From assembly GCF_040493455.1 (NCBI RefSeq), contig NZ_JANFDA010000002.1, positions 372,001-436,000 on the forward strand: DNA of 64,000 nucleotides, given 5' to 3'. Below, one piece after another: positions 1 to 9,111 of the stretch (position 1 is its first letter; each line of letters opens with the position of its first letter). Under the pieces are notes generated by a model. It did no database searches. It was given only the letters and a program-made list of their open reading frames with translations, and was not told the origin of the DNA. The stretch is from Microcosmobacter sp040493455 (GTDB lineage: Bacteria; Bacteroidota; Bacteroidia; Flavobacteriales; Flavobacteriaceae). A program made the translations under genes and the position numbers.

Positions 1-233
1 CCTTCCTCTTCGTGCTCTTTATGTGTCACAGTAAAACCTATATCATGAAACAGTGCTGCAACCTTCAACAATTCTAAATCTGATGTTCCAACGCCTTCTT
101 TTTTTGCGATATGTATGGATTTATCGAGTACATAAAGTGTATGTGCTGTATCATGGTAGGTTAAATAATCTGGAAGCTTGGTATCTAAAAGCTTAGTAAT
201 ATCCTTTAATATGATCTTAAAAGGTGTTTTCAT
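1..233 (-). CDS. HD-domain phosphohydrolase, C-terminus cut by window edge
   Basis: Reading leftwards from an ATG at 233, about 77 codons are open up to the window edge. The translation has the metal-binding HD signature: YHDTAHT near residues 26-32 and ALFHDIGF near 60-67, the classic spacing of HD-superfamily metal-dependent phosphohydrolases. The substrate cannot be told; these enzymes act on nucleotides, cyclic dinucleotides or phosphates in the cytoplasm. The start overlaps the stop of the YitT gene by one base (TAATG), so the two are probably translationally coupled, with this gene second in the operon. Most of the domain lies outside the window. Confidence 0.8.
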   Translation of the reverse strand, partial: MKTPFKIILKDITKLLDTKLPDYLTYHDTAHTLYVLDKSIHIAKKEGVGTSDLELLKVAALFHDIGFTVTHKEHEEE

Positions 234-1123
234 TAATGCCCTACTTGCCTACTAATAACGCCGCCTTTTACTTCTTTGATATTCTGCACAAACATGAATG
301 CTTTTGGATCTGCTTCGGCTATAGCTTTTTTCATTTTGTGTACTTCTAAACGTGTCACAACTGTGACAATGATATCACAATCGTGGGATATAGTTTCAAT
401 TCCTGGTAAGTTGCCACGTTCACCTTTGTATACTGTAATTGGCTTATTGAATTTATTCACAACTAAATCCTTGATAAGTTGGTCATTAGGTGAAATTATC
501 GTCAAGGAAATCAACTTTTCGAAACCATCTACTACATAGTCAGAAACTTTTAATGCTGTAAAGAATGTAAGGATAGAATACATGGCTTTCTCAAGACCAA
601 GGTAGAAAGCAATCACCAAGAAAATTGTTGTATTGATCGCCATTATGATTTCTGCAGTGGACAAACCGAACTGCTTATTAGTGTATTCAGCTATGACTTC
701 GAGACCATCAATAACACCACCTCCTCTAATCACAAACCCGATGCCTAAGCCTACAAATACTCCACCAAATGCAGCTACCAAGAAATGATCTTTGGTTACA
801 GTAGGAATCGGTAAAACGTTTAAAGCGATACCTAATAAAATCAGTGATAGCAATGCATGTGCAGCAAAATTTTTCCCAATCTTTTTGTAACCAATAACTA
901 CAAAAGGAATATTGAGTATGAGTAAAGGCATCCATACATCTATGTGATAAATCTCATGGATGAGTATAGAAATTCCCAGAAGTCCACCATCTAGGAAATG
1001 GTTTGGAATCATAAATCCCTTAATGGCTATCGTTGCTGCAACAACTCCAATTAGCTTTAATAACAAAGATTTTAGTGAAAAGATGTTAGAGAACTCCACA
1101 GACTCAGTAGTGTGATTGCCCAT
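233..1123 (-). CDS. YitT family membrane protein (DUF161/DUF2179)
   Basis: A 296-residue integral membrane protein. Five or six hydrophobic segments fill residues 18-200, with glycine motifs DGGLLGIS (about 45-52) and GGGVIDGLEVIA (about 133-144) typical of the YitT family. The C-terminal 80 residues (ITVYKGERG onward) match the soluble DUF2179 domain. The family is widespread, its function is unsettled, and it sits in the cytoplasmic membrane. It is first in a two-gene operon with the HD protein. A 10-bp perfect inverted repeat (1122-1131 with 1159-1168) flanks the leader and touches the start codon. Confidence 0.9.
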   Translation of the reverse strand: MGNHTTESVEFSNIFSLKSLLLKLIGVVAATIAIKGFMIPNHFLDGGLLGISILIHEIYHIDVWMPLLILNIPFVVIGYKKIGKNFAAHALLSLILLGIALNVLPIPTVTKDHFLVAAFGGVFVGLGIGFVIRGGGVIDGLEVIAEYTNKQFGLSTAEIIMAINTTIFLVIAFYLGLEKAMYSILTFFTALKVSDYVVDGFEKLISLTIISPNDQLIKDLVVNKFNKPITVYKGERGNLPGIETISHDCDIIVTVVTRLEVHKMKKAIAEADPKAFMFVQNIKEVKGGVISRQVGH

Positions 1124-1168
1124 TTTAGTAAATATATTTTGGTGGTTAATTAATGTCCTTACTAAAAT
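1122..1168 (-). repeat. 10-bp perfect inverted repeat over the yitT start
   Basis: ATTTTAGTAA at 1122-1131 is the exact inverse of TTACTAAAAT at 1159-1168, with a 27-base spacer. In the minus-strand transcript the second arm ends on the AT of the yitT start codon. It could be an operator or a leader hairpin that hides the start. AT-only dyads do arise by chance in AT-rich DNA. Confidence 0.4.
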
Positions 1169-1273
1169 AGGCTTTTTTATGCAATGTTTTGTTTACCAAC
1201 ACTTTGGCTATGCTTTTCTTAGGAGGATAAAATAAATAGCTCATTATCAGATGATTAACGTATAGAATATTTT

Positions 1274-1290
1274 TTGGCACGCTGTTTGTT
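1274..1290 (+). promoter_or_regulatory. Sigma-54-like (-24/-12) promoter
   Basis: The sequence TTGGCACGCTGTTTGTT fits the RpoN consensus TGGCACG-N4-TTGC closely. The GG (1276-1277) is followed after exactly 10 bases by GT (1288-1289) where GC is usual. The predicted start of transcription is near 1301, giving a leader of about 27 bases before the ATG at 1328. It is the only intergenic match I found in the window. No activator gene is visible nearby. Confidence 0.5.
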
Positions 1291-1327
1291 TCTAATGAAT
1301 TGAGTATAACAAAAAACCTATACAATC

Positions 1328-2482
1328 ATGAAACGAATCGCTTTATTTTTTACGATGATGTTACTAATGGTAACTACAACAAACGCAACCAACACAACTT
1401 TAGATGCAACGAATTTTCATCATAATGCTGTGAGAGGTTATGGCAATTCGTTCATATTTACACATGCAGGAATTGAGTTCTCTGTGTTTCCAGATGGTCA
1501 GTTCGATTTTTACATTTCAAACTATGGCCCAGACGTAAGTGTTGGGTTTAACTCACCAGGTTTTTCATTAAGCTTTAACAGTGGTTATGATTACAATCCT
1601 TATGTTCAGTATGATGATTTTGGGGCTATTGTTCAAATTGAGAACACGCCTATATTTTATGATTACTATGGTAGAGTAACCCAAATTGGAAATGTTAATA
1701 TATTCTATAATGCATTTGGTCGCATCTCTAGAGTTGGTGGATTATATGTGCACTACAGAAACAGAGTGTTCACACACTGCACAGGTTTTATCAATATCTA
1801 CAATAGAGCTTATGTATACAGACCATGGCACAGATATTATGTAGTCCCTGCTTATGATTACTGTGTTGTTCGTGCAAGACCTTATAGACAATATTATAGA
1901 CCAGTAAGACATGTATACTATAGACCTTACAGAAACAACTACAGACAGCCTGTGAGAATAAATAGTAGACGTGGAAATGCAGCATTGACTGAAGGAAGAC
2001 GTAATTCAACTAGATATAGTATTAGTGATCGTTACATACAAAACCCTGAACCTCGACGTGACAGAACTGTAAGAAGTTCGACTAGAGATGCAAACGCGTC
2101 TATAGAACGTCCAAAAACTAGAGGTAGAAATGTAACGGCTACGCCTAGAACTAAATCTATAACGTCTACACCAAGGACTAAATCTGTAACGTCTAAGCCG
2201 AGAACTGTTAGCAAACCTAGAACTGTAAAGCAAAAAACTAAGGTTACTTCTACACCAAGATATGTGACCAAACCTAGGACTACTGTGTCTAAACCAGTGA
2301 AGACAAGAAAAAATAGAACGGTAAGTAAACCAAATGTTACTAAAAACCGTACATATACAAAAAGCAGATCTCAGAGTAGAGTGACGCAAAATAAAAGAAG
2401 CAATAAGTCGTTCTCCAAGTCACCATCAACGAGAACGCAACAAAAGAGCAAACGAGGAAACTCTAGACGCTCTAGATCATAA
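1328..2482 (+). CDS. Secreted Tyr-rich/polybasic repeat protein, unknown function
   Basis: A 384-residue protein I cannot assign to a characterised family. Residues 1-20 form a signal peptide ending in TTTNA. Residues 25-140 are Tyr/Phe/Gly-rich and hold about three degenerate repeats of the form (Y/F)G-x-(I/V)-x2-(I/V)-x4-(I/V)-x-(Y/F), suggesting a stacked beta structure. Residues 150-215 are Arg/Tyr-rich. From about 215 to the end the chain is Arg/Lys/Thr/Ser/Pro-rich, with repeats such as TPRTKS and SKPRTV and almost no acidic residues, so it is probably disordered and strongly basic. Export plus charge suggests binding to surface polyanions (inference). It stands alone behind a sigma-54-like promoter and ends at a hairpin terminator. 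Confidence 0.8.
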   Translation: MKRIALFFTMMLLMVTTTNATNTTLDATNFHHNAVRGYGNSFIFTHAGIEFSVFPDGQFDFYISNYGPDVSVGFNSPGFSLSFNSGYDYNPYVQYDDFGAIVQIENTPIFYDYYGRVTQIGNVNIFYNAFGRISRVGGLYVHYRNRVFTHCTGFINIYNRAYVYRPWHRYYVVPAYDYCVVRARPYRQYYRPVRHVYYRPYRNNYRQPVRINSRRGNAALTEGRRNSTRYSISDRYIQNPEPRRDRTVRSSTRDANASIERPKTRGRNVTATPRTKSITSTPRTKSVTSKPRTVSKPRTVKQKTKVTSTPRYVTKPRTTVSKPVKTRKNRTVSKPNVTKNRTYTKSRSQSRVTQNKRSNKSFSKSPSTRTQQKSKRGNSRRSRS

Positions 2483-2507
2483 ACATAATTTTTTTGGTTG
2501 GTTAGTT

Positions 2508-2561
2508 GGAAAGTCCTGCAAGACGTATGCCTCAAAGCACCTTGTGGGATTTTCCCTTTTT
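2508..2561 (+). terminator. Hairpin terminator after the polybasic protein
   Basis: Arms 2508-2522 and 2541-2555 pair over 15 positions, three of them G-T wobbles, with an 18-base loop. A run of T follows (2557-2561). It lies between convergent genes and is oriented to end the plus-strand transcript. Confidence 0.65.
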
Positions 2562-2567
2562 ATATAT

Positions 2568-3485
2568 CTAGTCGTTTAGTCTGCTAATAAACTCATCTAG
2601 CTCATCTAAAATCACTTCAGGTTTTTCTACATGGATATGATGACCGCTTTCAATGATGAGGTGTTTGCTTATTTCGTGAGTGTATTTTTCTGAAATCTCT
2701 TGATTCCATTTTTGAAATAATTCATTATGCTTATTATTTGGCTTATCTGCAGTTATGATATATAGTGGTAATTCTGATTTCTTTTCATCTAATTCTGCAA
2801 ATTGTTTCAAAGAAATATCTTCGGCAAATGCCTCATAACCATAAGTTTTGATTGCTTTAGAAGTTTTATATGTTGGATGTGGAGGATCTGGCAATAAAGC
2901 AAATGGAATACCACTCCAAGACATATTCCTGAATAACCAATTTGTTGCCTTGTAACTAAAAGGCCACTCACCAAATTCTTCTTTACCCATTTCTTGATAA
3001 GGGTCAATAATAAAAAGTCCTTTAATGTTTTCAGGATACTTTTTCGCGTAATATCGTGCTGAGAAACCACCTGCAGAATGCCCAATTATCACATATGGCC
3101 CTGGAATATTCTCCTTTTCTAATGCTGTATTTAGCTCATTTGCAATATTATCAACTGATCTTGGTAATACACCTTCTTCGCTATGTCCAAGACCAGACCT
3201 ATCATACATAAATACGCGACCTTTTCCTGCTAATTCTTCCCTTATCCTTGACCAAGTGTGCATGGTCTCTCCCAAGCCAGCAATAAGCACAAAGGTTATA
3301 TCTCCTTCTCCAAAGTAGTCATAATGAACTTTATTAGTTCCTATGTCTACAAATTTCCCGATAGGTTGATGCTCCTTAAATACCTTAGAATTATAGTTGT
3401 TTTGTTTTATAGCACCCCAAATGAGCATAATAATTACAAAAGCAAGAAGAATTTTCAATATCCCTTTTAGAATCTTTTTTATCAT
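2568..3485 (-). CDS. Membrane-anchored alpha/beta hydrolase
   Basis: A 305-residue serine hydrolase. Residues 8-25 are a hydrophobic anchor, so the catalytic domain probably lies outside the cytoplasmic membrane. The nucleophile elbow GHSAGG places Ser at about 137. The oxyanion region LIAGLGETMHTW lies near 67-78, a late Asp in IITADKPN near 240, and the catalytic His in ESGHHIHVEKP near 282. This is the full triad of the alpha/beta hydrolase fold (haloperoxidase/prolyl-aminopeptidase-like group). The substrate is unknown. The gene is not tightly linked: 110 bases separate it from the flippase gene upstream. Confidence 0.88.
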   Translation of the reverse strand: MIKKILKGILKILLAFVIIMLIWGAIKQNNYNSKVFKEHQPIGKFVDIGTNKVHYDYFGEGDITFVLIAGLGETMHTWSRIREELAGKGRVFMYDRSGLGHSEEGVLPRSVDNIANELNTALEKENIPGPYVIIGHSAGGFSARYYAKKYPENIKGLFIIDPYQEMGKEEFGEWPFSYKATNWLFRNMSWSGIPFALLPDPPHPTYKTSKAIKTYGYEAFAEDISLKQFAELDEKKSELPLYIITADKPNNKHNELFQKWNQEISEKYTHEISKHLIIESGHHIHVEKPEVILDELDEFISRLND

Positions 3486-3595
3486 AATGCTTTACTATTA
3501 CAACCTAAGTTCACATAGTACTTAAGTTGAACTATTTCAATAGTTAAATTTAGGGATTTACTTTCAAACTATCTGTAATAGTGTGATTTACACAC

Positions 3596-5047
3596 TTACT
3601 TCATGTAGCGTTTTATAAGATTACTGATATCTTCAGAGCAATTGAGTTTCAAAAGTAAAGTGCCATAAATTAGTAAGAGAAGTATAGATTTCAAGATCAT
3701 ATTCACTATAGGATGGAATCCAAAGTCCCAGAAATAGAATATTAAAAAACAAGCAACAATAAGCAGTGCCGTTTTTAAAGATCCCATTGTAAAAGGTAGT
3801 ATGTTGAACTTACGATTCACAAACCATATTTTAATACTATTATAAATCAACACCGCCAAAAAAGTCGCTATTGCGGAGCCTTCAATACCATAAATTGGAA
3901 TAAAAATGAAGTTCAATACTACAGCCAGAATAGCTAATAAAACACCAAACACTAAGATCATTTTATAATAATTACTATTGAATAAAATAGCATTATTGCT
4001 CCCAAGGATGTTATCATAAAACTTTGCTATGCTTATAAGAAAAACCACAAATAGCCCTTTAGAGAATTCCTCAGGAATAATTAAATAGAGTTGTTTAATG
4101 TTCAACAAGATCAATAAGAAGATAAATCCTCCTATAATCATCAAGTTTAATGAGCTTTTCTGGTAAAGGTCTTTTAACGCTTTATCACTATTGTCATTCA
4201 AATATTGAGCAGTTAATGGAGATATTATTTGGTGCATCGCTCGTTGTGGGACAGCAATTACTGTAGCAATAAATACAGCTACACTATAGTATGCCACTTC
4301 TTCGATTTGCAGCATCTCTCCTATCATGAATTTGTCTATATCTAATACTACTGTAGCTACTGAAGCTGCTACAATAATTAGCAAAGCATAAGTCACTATT
4401 TCCTTCAGGTTATCAATTCGCTTTATCGATAGCCTTGGAGCTCTAAAACTCAAGGCATAGATCATCATCACGAGTACGCGTAAGATGTAAACACCAATTA
4501 AAGCATATATAAATTGATCTGCCGATAACCAATCCAAAAACACTGCAAATAATAATAGCATGACACCTACTCTATGAAATACTTCCTTCATGAAATTGCC
4601 AAAAACAGATTTCAACTGTGTTTTTGTCCATGCGTAGAAGATTTCAAAATACGCCATCGTAACAGCAGCAATGTAAATATGCCATACATAATCATAAACT
4701 ATAGTATTCTCCCTTGCTAAAAAACCTGCTATAGTATCATAAAAGAGGCAACTAGTTAGTCCCAGCGGAATAATAAATACTAATGGCAATAACAGCATCA
4801 AGGTTAAAAAGCTACTGATAGATTGTTTTGTTTTATAAGTAGAATAGAATTTTATGACTGTGTTATGTACACCAAAAGCCATCAATGGCATTAATATGTT
4901 GGCCGTTGACAGGACAAAACTCACTAAACCGTAATATTCATCGGTAAGAAAGTTAGTATACAGAAATAGTACATTAATGGCACCTATACCAAATCCAATA
5001 TAGGTGCTAAGCATGTTTTTGAAAGATTGATTAATGACTATTCCCAT
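3596..5047 (-). CDS. Polysaccharide flippase (Wzx/MATE-like)
   Basis: A 483-residue, almost wholly hydrophobic protein with about 12-14 membrane segments, starting MGIVINQSFKNMLSTYIGFGIG, the usual opening of oligosaccharide flippases of the PST/MOP superfamily. Such proteins turn undecaprenyl-linked repeat units across the cytoplasmic membrane. It is the last gene of a minus-strand operon and starts 5 bases after the GT4 gene ends. It is the only complete exporter of this type in the window and lies about 32 kb from the large polysaccharide locus, so whether it serves that locus is unclear. Confidence 0.88.
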   Translation of the reverse strand: MGIVINQSFKNMLSTYIGFGIGAINVLFLYTNFLTDEYYGLVSFVLSTANILMPLMAFGVHNTVIKFYSTYKTKQSISSFLTLMLLLPLVFIIPLGLTSCLFYDTIAGFLARENTIVYDYVWHIYIAAVTMAYFEIFYAWTKTQLKSVFGNFMKEVFHRVGVMLLLFAVFLDWLSADQFIYALIGVYILRVLVMMIYALSFRAPRLSIKRIDNLKEIVTYALLIIVAASVATVVLDIDKFMIGEMLQIEEVAYYSVAVFIATVIAVPQRAMHQIISPLTAQYLNDNSDKALKDLYQKSSLNLMIIGGFIFLLILLNIKQLYLIIPEEFSKGLFVVFLISIAKFYDNILGSNNAILFNSNYYKMILVFGVLLAILAVVLNFIFIPIYGIEGSAIATFLAVLIYNSIKIWFVNRKFNILPFTMGSLKTALLIVACFLIFYFWDFGFHPIVNMILKSILLLLIYGTLLLKLNCSEDISNLIKRYMK

Positions 5048-5052
5048 TAACG

Positions 5053-6339
5053 CTAGGCTTGCAATATTATGTTAGCCAATTGCTTAGTCAATGATTTTCT
5101 ACTATACTGTTCAACACCAATGGCATTGACTTGGAGACTATTGGCTTTATAAGCTTCAAAATACAATAAAATTTGTTTTTTTAATTCTGAATAAGAATCA
5201 TATGTAAAATAAGATCCTGTATTCGTAGTTTTCACAATGCGTTCAACATCAGAATCTTTTGGGCCTAAGGCTAAAATTGGTGTTCCTGAAGCTAAATATT
5301 CAAATAACTTCCCAGGAATGATTGCTTTAGTGTCTTCAGAATCTATCTCAATCAGTAATAATATCTGCGATCCCATTTGAGCTACTAAAGCATTATCATG
5401 ACTCACATAGCCATGATTGATAACGAAGTTACCTAAACCGTGTTGTTCTATAGACCTAATAACATCGTCGCTAGTTACGCCGAAAAGATTAAGCTGAAAG
5501 GCTTCTTTAAACGCTTCATCTTCATTGATTAATTCTGAAAGCACTTTCCAAAGTATTGTCGGATTTCGTTCTGAAAGCAAAGACCCAATATGCGACATGG
5601 TAAACTTTGTATCCTTTTTTGGTCTTTCAACACCTATCCTATCAAAACCATTTGTGATTACTGAAATAGATGTATCCGTTTTTGAAGCAAATTCAGTTTT
5701 GGTATGATTGCTTGTAACAACGATATGGTCGGACTCATTAAGCACCTTGCTCTCAAGAGCTTTGTGTTTCGCTTTGGCAAATGGCAAAAGCTTTAAACGC
5801 TTGTGATACCCAATAGTAGTCCATGGATCACGAAAATCTGCTAGCCATCTAATGTTTAAAAGTTGATTTAATTTAAGTCCTATAAGATGCAAACTGTGCG
5901 GTGGACCTGTAGTGATGATGGTATCAACTTTATGATCAACAATGTATTTCTTTAGATAACTAACTGATGGATTTACCCAAGATTTTCTAGCATCTGGAAT
6001 AAAGAAGTTTCCTCTTATAAAAAGTAGCAGACGTTCTATTAGTGATTGTCTTTCCTTATTACTAATAATACCTTTACTGATGGTCTTTGTTTTCTGCTTC
6101 GAAAACAGAGCGGCTAACTTATAAGGTTCTTTAATGGGTTGCCTTAAGATAGTAACATCAGACGGTATTTCAGCAACCATACTCTCATCTATAATTGGAT
6201 AATTGGGATTCTCTGGAATATAAACAATGGGGTCAATATCGAAATCTGGAAAATACTTTACAAACTTCAACCAGCGCTGTACACCAGGGCCTCCGGCTGG
6301 TGGCCAATAATAAGCGATAATAAGTACTTTCTTAGGCAA
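5053..6339 (-). CDS. Glycosyltransferase, GT4-like
   Basis: A 428-residue two-lobed GT-B enzyme. The N-terminus ILIAYYWPPAGGPGVQRW is the glycine-rich acceptor-side loop of this subgroup, ITTGPPHSLHL lies near 140, and the C-terminal lobe has GKLFEYLASGTPILAL near 345, the E-x7-E-like nucleotide-sugar binding region of GT4. It probably transfers a hexose to a lipid-linked or surface glycan at the cytoplasmic face. It abuts the YfhO gene with no gap and is followed after 5 bases by the flippase, so the three are co-transcribed and plausibly make and export one glycan. Donor and acceptor are unknown. Confidence 0.88.
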   Translation of the reverse strand: MPKKVLIIAYYWPPAGGPGVQRWLKFVKYFPDFDIDPIVYIPENPNYPIIDESMVAEIPSDVTILRQPIKEPYKLAALFSKQKTKTISKGIISNKERQSLIERLLLFIRGNFFIPDARKSWVNPSVSYLKKYIVDHKVDTIITTGPPHSLHLIGLKLNQLLNIRWLADFRDPWTTIGYHKRLKLLPFAKAKHKALESKVLNESDHIVVTSNHTKTEFASKTDTSISVITNGFDRIGVERPKKDTKFTMSHIGSLLSERNPTILWKVLSELINEDEAFKEAFQLNLFGVTSDDVIRSIEQHGLGNFVINHGYVSHDNALVAQMGSQILLLIEIDSEDTKAIIPGKLFEYLASGTPILALGPKDSDVERIVKTTNTGSYFTYDSYSELKKQILLYFEAYKANSLQVNAIGVEQYSRKSLTKQLANIILQA

Positions 6340-8775
6340 TTATCGTTTCTTTAATTCCCAATATAAACCTCCAATAAGTAGCAACAGTAAGGCTATAGAA
6401 CTTCCTAAAGCAATGGAGCTACCCTTCTGAACTACTTCTGGCTCAAATTTAAACTCTATAGTATGATTCCCACGTGGTATAGGCATACCTCGTAATACGT
6501 AATTTACACGGTCGTGAGGAGCAAATTCTCCGTCGATATAGGCATTCCAACCATTGCCATAATATATTTCAGAAAAGACAGCAAAACCATCATTAGTATT
6601 ATTGGATTCGTACTTCAAATAATTCGGTTTGAATTCCTTTAGCTCAATTGATGCTAAAGAATCTACATCAAAGAAATGTCTTGTCTTCATCGTCCTCAGC
6701 ATAAATCTGTCAGATACAGGAAAAATAGCTACACGTTTGGTATCCAAACTGTCCAAACGTTGAATTTCATCATTGGCAGACTCAACAGACTCTAAGTTTT
6801 CTACAAACCAAGCATTTCCGTTAGCATCTTCATTGACATAAGGAAATGGTCTTCCTTGCTCGTCATCAGCAATAATATACTTCGTGTTAAGCATGTTTAA
6901 CACGTTGAGGTTGTTTCTATAGATATGAAAGTCTAACAACTCATTATAACGCCCAAGTTTTGCTGCATGATAACCTGTTAACGAATTATGAAAGTAAGCT
7001 GCTTTTGCTGGTCCGCCTCCAGAACTTGAAGAAATATCAAAAACTCTGTAATGTGATTTATCCTTTAAGATTTCAGTATCCGCAGGATTTGCTCTATATG
7101 GTTTTTGCACCTGAATTGAAGACACAAAGTTTTCATTATTCACATAACGTCTATCAACACCAACCAAATCAAAAACAATCAAAACACCTAAAGCTAGAAC
7201 TACTAATTTCTCTGAAAGCTTCTTCTTCAAAAAGAAATAGATGACACCAGCCGAGAGTAATACCAATATTAGAGTCCTAATTGTATCAGCAGAATAGAAT
7301 GCTTGTCTGTCTTCTCTAACAGCAGTTAAATAGTCCAATCCATAACGTTGCAACCATAGTGGATCTCTAGCACCTTCAAAATCGAACATAGCGCGTCCAA
7401 CTAATATTAATAATGCTAGGCCTCCAGTAATCAATGTAGCAAACTTTAAAGCTTTTAATTTCTCTTCATCCTTCTGAAAATCATTAAATAACCTTACCAA
7501 AGCAAACATTGCCAAAATAGGTATACACAATTCTAAGAGCACTTGAATAGAACTTACCGCTCTAAACTTATCATACAACGGCACATAATCAATGAAGAAG
7601 TCTGTAAGGAAATTTAGGTTCTTTCCCCATGAGAGTAATAATGACAAAATTGCGCCACCAACCAGCCACCATTTAAGGCGTCCTTTAACTAAGAATAGTG
7701 CTAGTACAAACAAGAACAATACGACAGCCCCAATGTAAGCTGGTGCTTCCACAATTGGTTGATCACCCCAATACGTCGGAGTTTGTTTAGCTTCATTGAG
7801 TGCTTGTATTGGTGATGCACCTAGACCAACAAAGAAATCATATGTTTCTGAGTTTTTACCAACGTCTTCGTAAGTGCCTCCTCCCATAAAACGTGGGATG
7901 AATAAATTGAGACTCTCAGTGATTCCGTAACTGTATTCAGTAATATAATCTTTATCCAATCCGCTTGTGGCAACTTTTGGCGAACCATCAGCATTGATAG
8001 TCAATTCACTTTGCCCTCTAGTACTTTCCTTCACATACTCTTGCGTCGCCATAATGTTTGTGGCATTCAAACCTACCGATAGTATTACAGCAACAACTAA
8101 GATTCCAACGGACTTAAAATAATGTGGCAATTGCTGCTTTTGATAAGCATCAACTAGATAAGCTATTCCCAGAACGATTACTAAAAGCATTAGATAATAC
8201 GTCATTTGGAAGTGGTTTGCTCCTATTTCTAAAGCCATAGCAATGGCTGTTAGTAAGAATCCAAAAATATATTGCTTCCTGAATGTTAGTACTATTCCTG
8301 CTAAAACCATTGGCATATAAGCAATAGCATGCGCTTTACTGTTATGTCCAACTCCAAGAATAATGATTAAATAAGTAGAAAAACCAAATGCTAAAGCACC
8401 AAGTGCAGCTATCTTGTAATCAACCTTTAAGGCCATAAACAGAATATAGAATCCTATAAAATACAAGAACAAATAATCTGCTGGTCTAGGTAAAAATCGT
8501 AATACAGAATCTAGCTTCTTAATGTAATTATGAGGATACCTGGCGCCAAGTTGATAGGTTGGCATGCCTCCAAAAGCACTATTGGTCCAATAGGTTTCTT
8601 CGCCTGTAGCAACTTTAAAATCCTTTTGCTGCTTGGACATTCCTATGTAATGCTTTATATCACTCTGAAAAATTTCCTTTCCCTTAAGGACTGGGTTGAA
8701 ATATGCTAAAGAAACAATTACAAATCCCAGTATAACCAAGACGTGTGGAATAAATCTTTTTAAAGATGCTTGCAT
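6340..8775 (-). CDS. YfhO family membrane protein (GT-C-like)
   Basis: An 811-residue protein with about 11-13 membrane helices over residues 10-540, a soluble extracytoplasmic portion from about 550 to 785, and a last helix at 790-808. The layout and length match the YfhO/DUF6541-type GT-C-like proteins; in Firmicutes YfhO members are linked to glycosylation of lipoteichoic acid, and in Bacteroidota they are found near glycan genes. It probably uses a polyprenyl-phosphate sugar on the outer face (inference). It is the second gene of the DUF4834-YfhO-GT4-flippase operon, 35 bases after DUF4834 and directly abutting GT4. Confidence 0.85.
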   Translation of the reverse strand: MQASLKRFIPHVLVILGFVIVSLAYFNPVLKGKEIFQSDIKHYIGMSKQQKDFKVATGEETYWTNSAFGGMPTYQLGARYPHNYIKKLDSVLRFLPRPADYLFLYFIGFYILFMALKVDYKIAALGALAFGFSTYLIIILGVGHNSKAHAIAYMPMVLAGIVLTFRKQYIFGFLLTAIAMALEIGANHFQMTYYLMLLVIVLGIAYLVDAYQKQQLPHYFKSVGILVVAVILSVGLNATNIMATQEYVKESTRGQSELTINADGSPKVATSGLDKDYITEYSYGITESLNLFIPRFMGGGTYEDVGKNSETYDFFVGLGASPIQALNEAKQTPTYWGDQPIVEAPAYIGAVVLFLFVLALFLVKGRLKWWLVGGAILSLLLSWGKNLNFLTDFFIDYVPLYDKFRAVSSIQVLLELCIPILAMFALVRLFNDFQKDEEKLKALKFATLITGGLALLILVGRAMFDFEGARDPLWLQRYGLDYLTAVREDRQAFYSADTIRTLILVLLSAGVIYFFLKKKLSEKLVVLALGVLIVFDLVGVDRRYVNNENFVSSIQVQKPYRANPADTEILKDKSHYRVFDISSSSGGGPAKAAYFHNSLTGYHAAKLGRYNELLDFHIYRNNLNVLNMLNTKYIIADDEQGRPFPYVNEDANGNAWFVENLESVESANDEIQRLDSLDTKRVAIFPVSDRFMLRTMKTRHFFDVDSLASIELKEFKPNYLKYESNNTNDGFAVFSEIYYGNGWNAYIDGEFAPHDRVNYVLRGMPIPRGNHTIEFKFEPEVVQKGSSIALGSSIALLLLLIGGLYWELKKR

Positions 8776-8810
8776 AGTGCTAAATACGATTACTTCAGTA
8801 AGTCGGGAAA

Positions 8811-9095
8811 TTAATCAATTTCTTCGTAATCTATATATTCTCCAACGTTTTTGTTGGACGCAGTAGTGTTGTTTGGCATTTTATCGATTACCGTTTCACC
8901 TTCTTTCTGCTGCTTTTGGTTAGCTTGATTCTGAAAATCACCAAACTGCTGCCCAAATCGCTGCTCTGCTTTCTTAACCACATAGCGTGCTAAATATGGT
9001 GCAAAAAGTCTAGATAAGATCTTTACGCCATACCATATTAGTAAGATTATTAATATTGTTCTTAGCAAGCCCATAACCGATGCTGTTTGTAGCAT
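8811..9095 (-). CDS. DUF4834 family small membrane protein
   Basis: A 94-residue protein with one membrane helix (about 8-25), then a charged Gln/Lys-rich stretch and the conserved ending GEYIDYEEI typical of DUF4834, a family confined to Bacteroidota and of unknown function. It heads the minus-strand operon YfhO-GT4-flippase. A -7 element (TATTTTTG) sits 17-24 bases upstream of its ATG. Its steady position before glycan genes suggests an accessory role in the membrane, but nothing in the sequence proves one. Confidence 0.85.
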   Translation of the reverse strand: MLQTASVMGLLRTILIILLIWYGVKILSRLFAPYLARYVVKKAEQRFGQQFGDFQNQANQKQQKEGETVIDKMPNNTTASNKNVGEYIDYEEID

Positions 9096-9111
9096 TAAAA
9101 TAATATTTATT

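Noticed and set aside
2006..2389. Long open frames on the minus strand across the polybasic gene
   Set aside because: They follow from the Arg/Thr/Lys-rich repeats on the plus strand; the translated products have no signal, domain or start context.
3582..3596. GTGTG-TAAAT-CACAC hairpin after the flippase as terminator
   Set aside because: The stem is short and no T-run follows on the minus strand.
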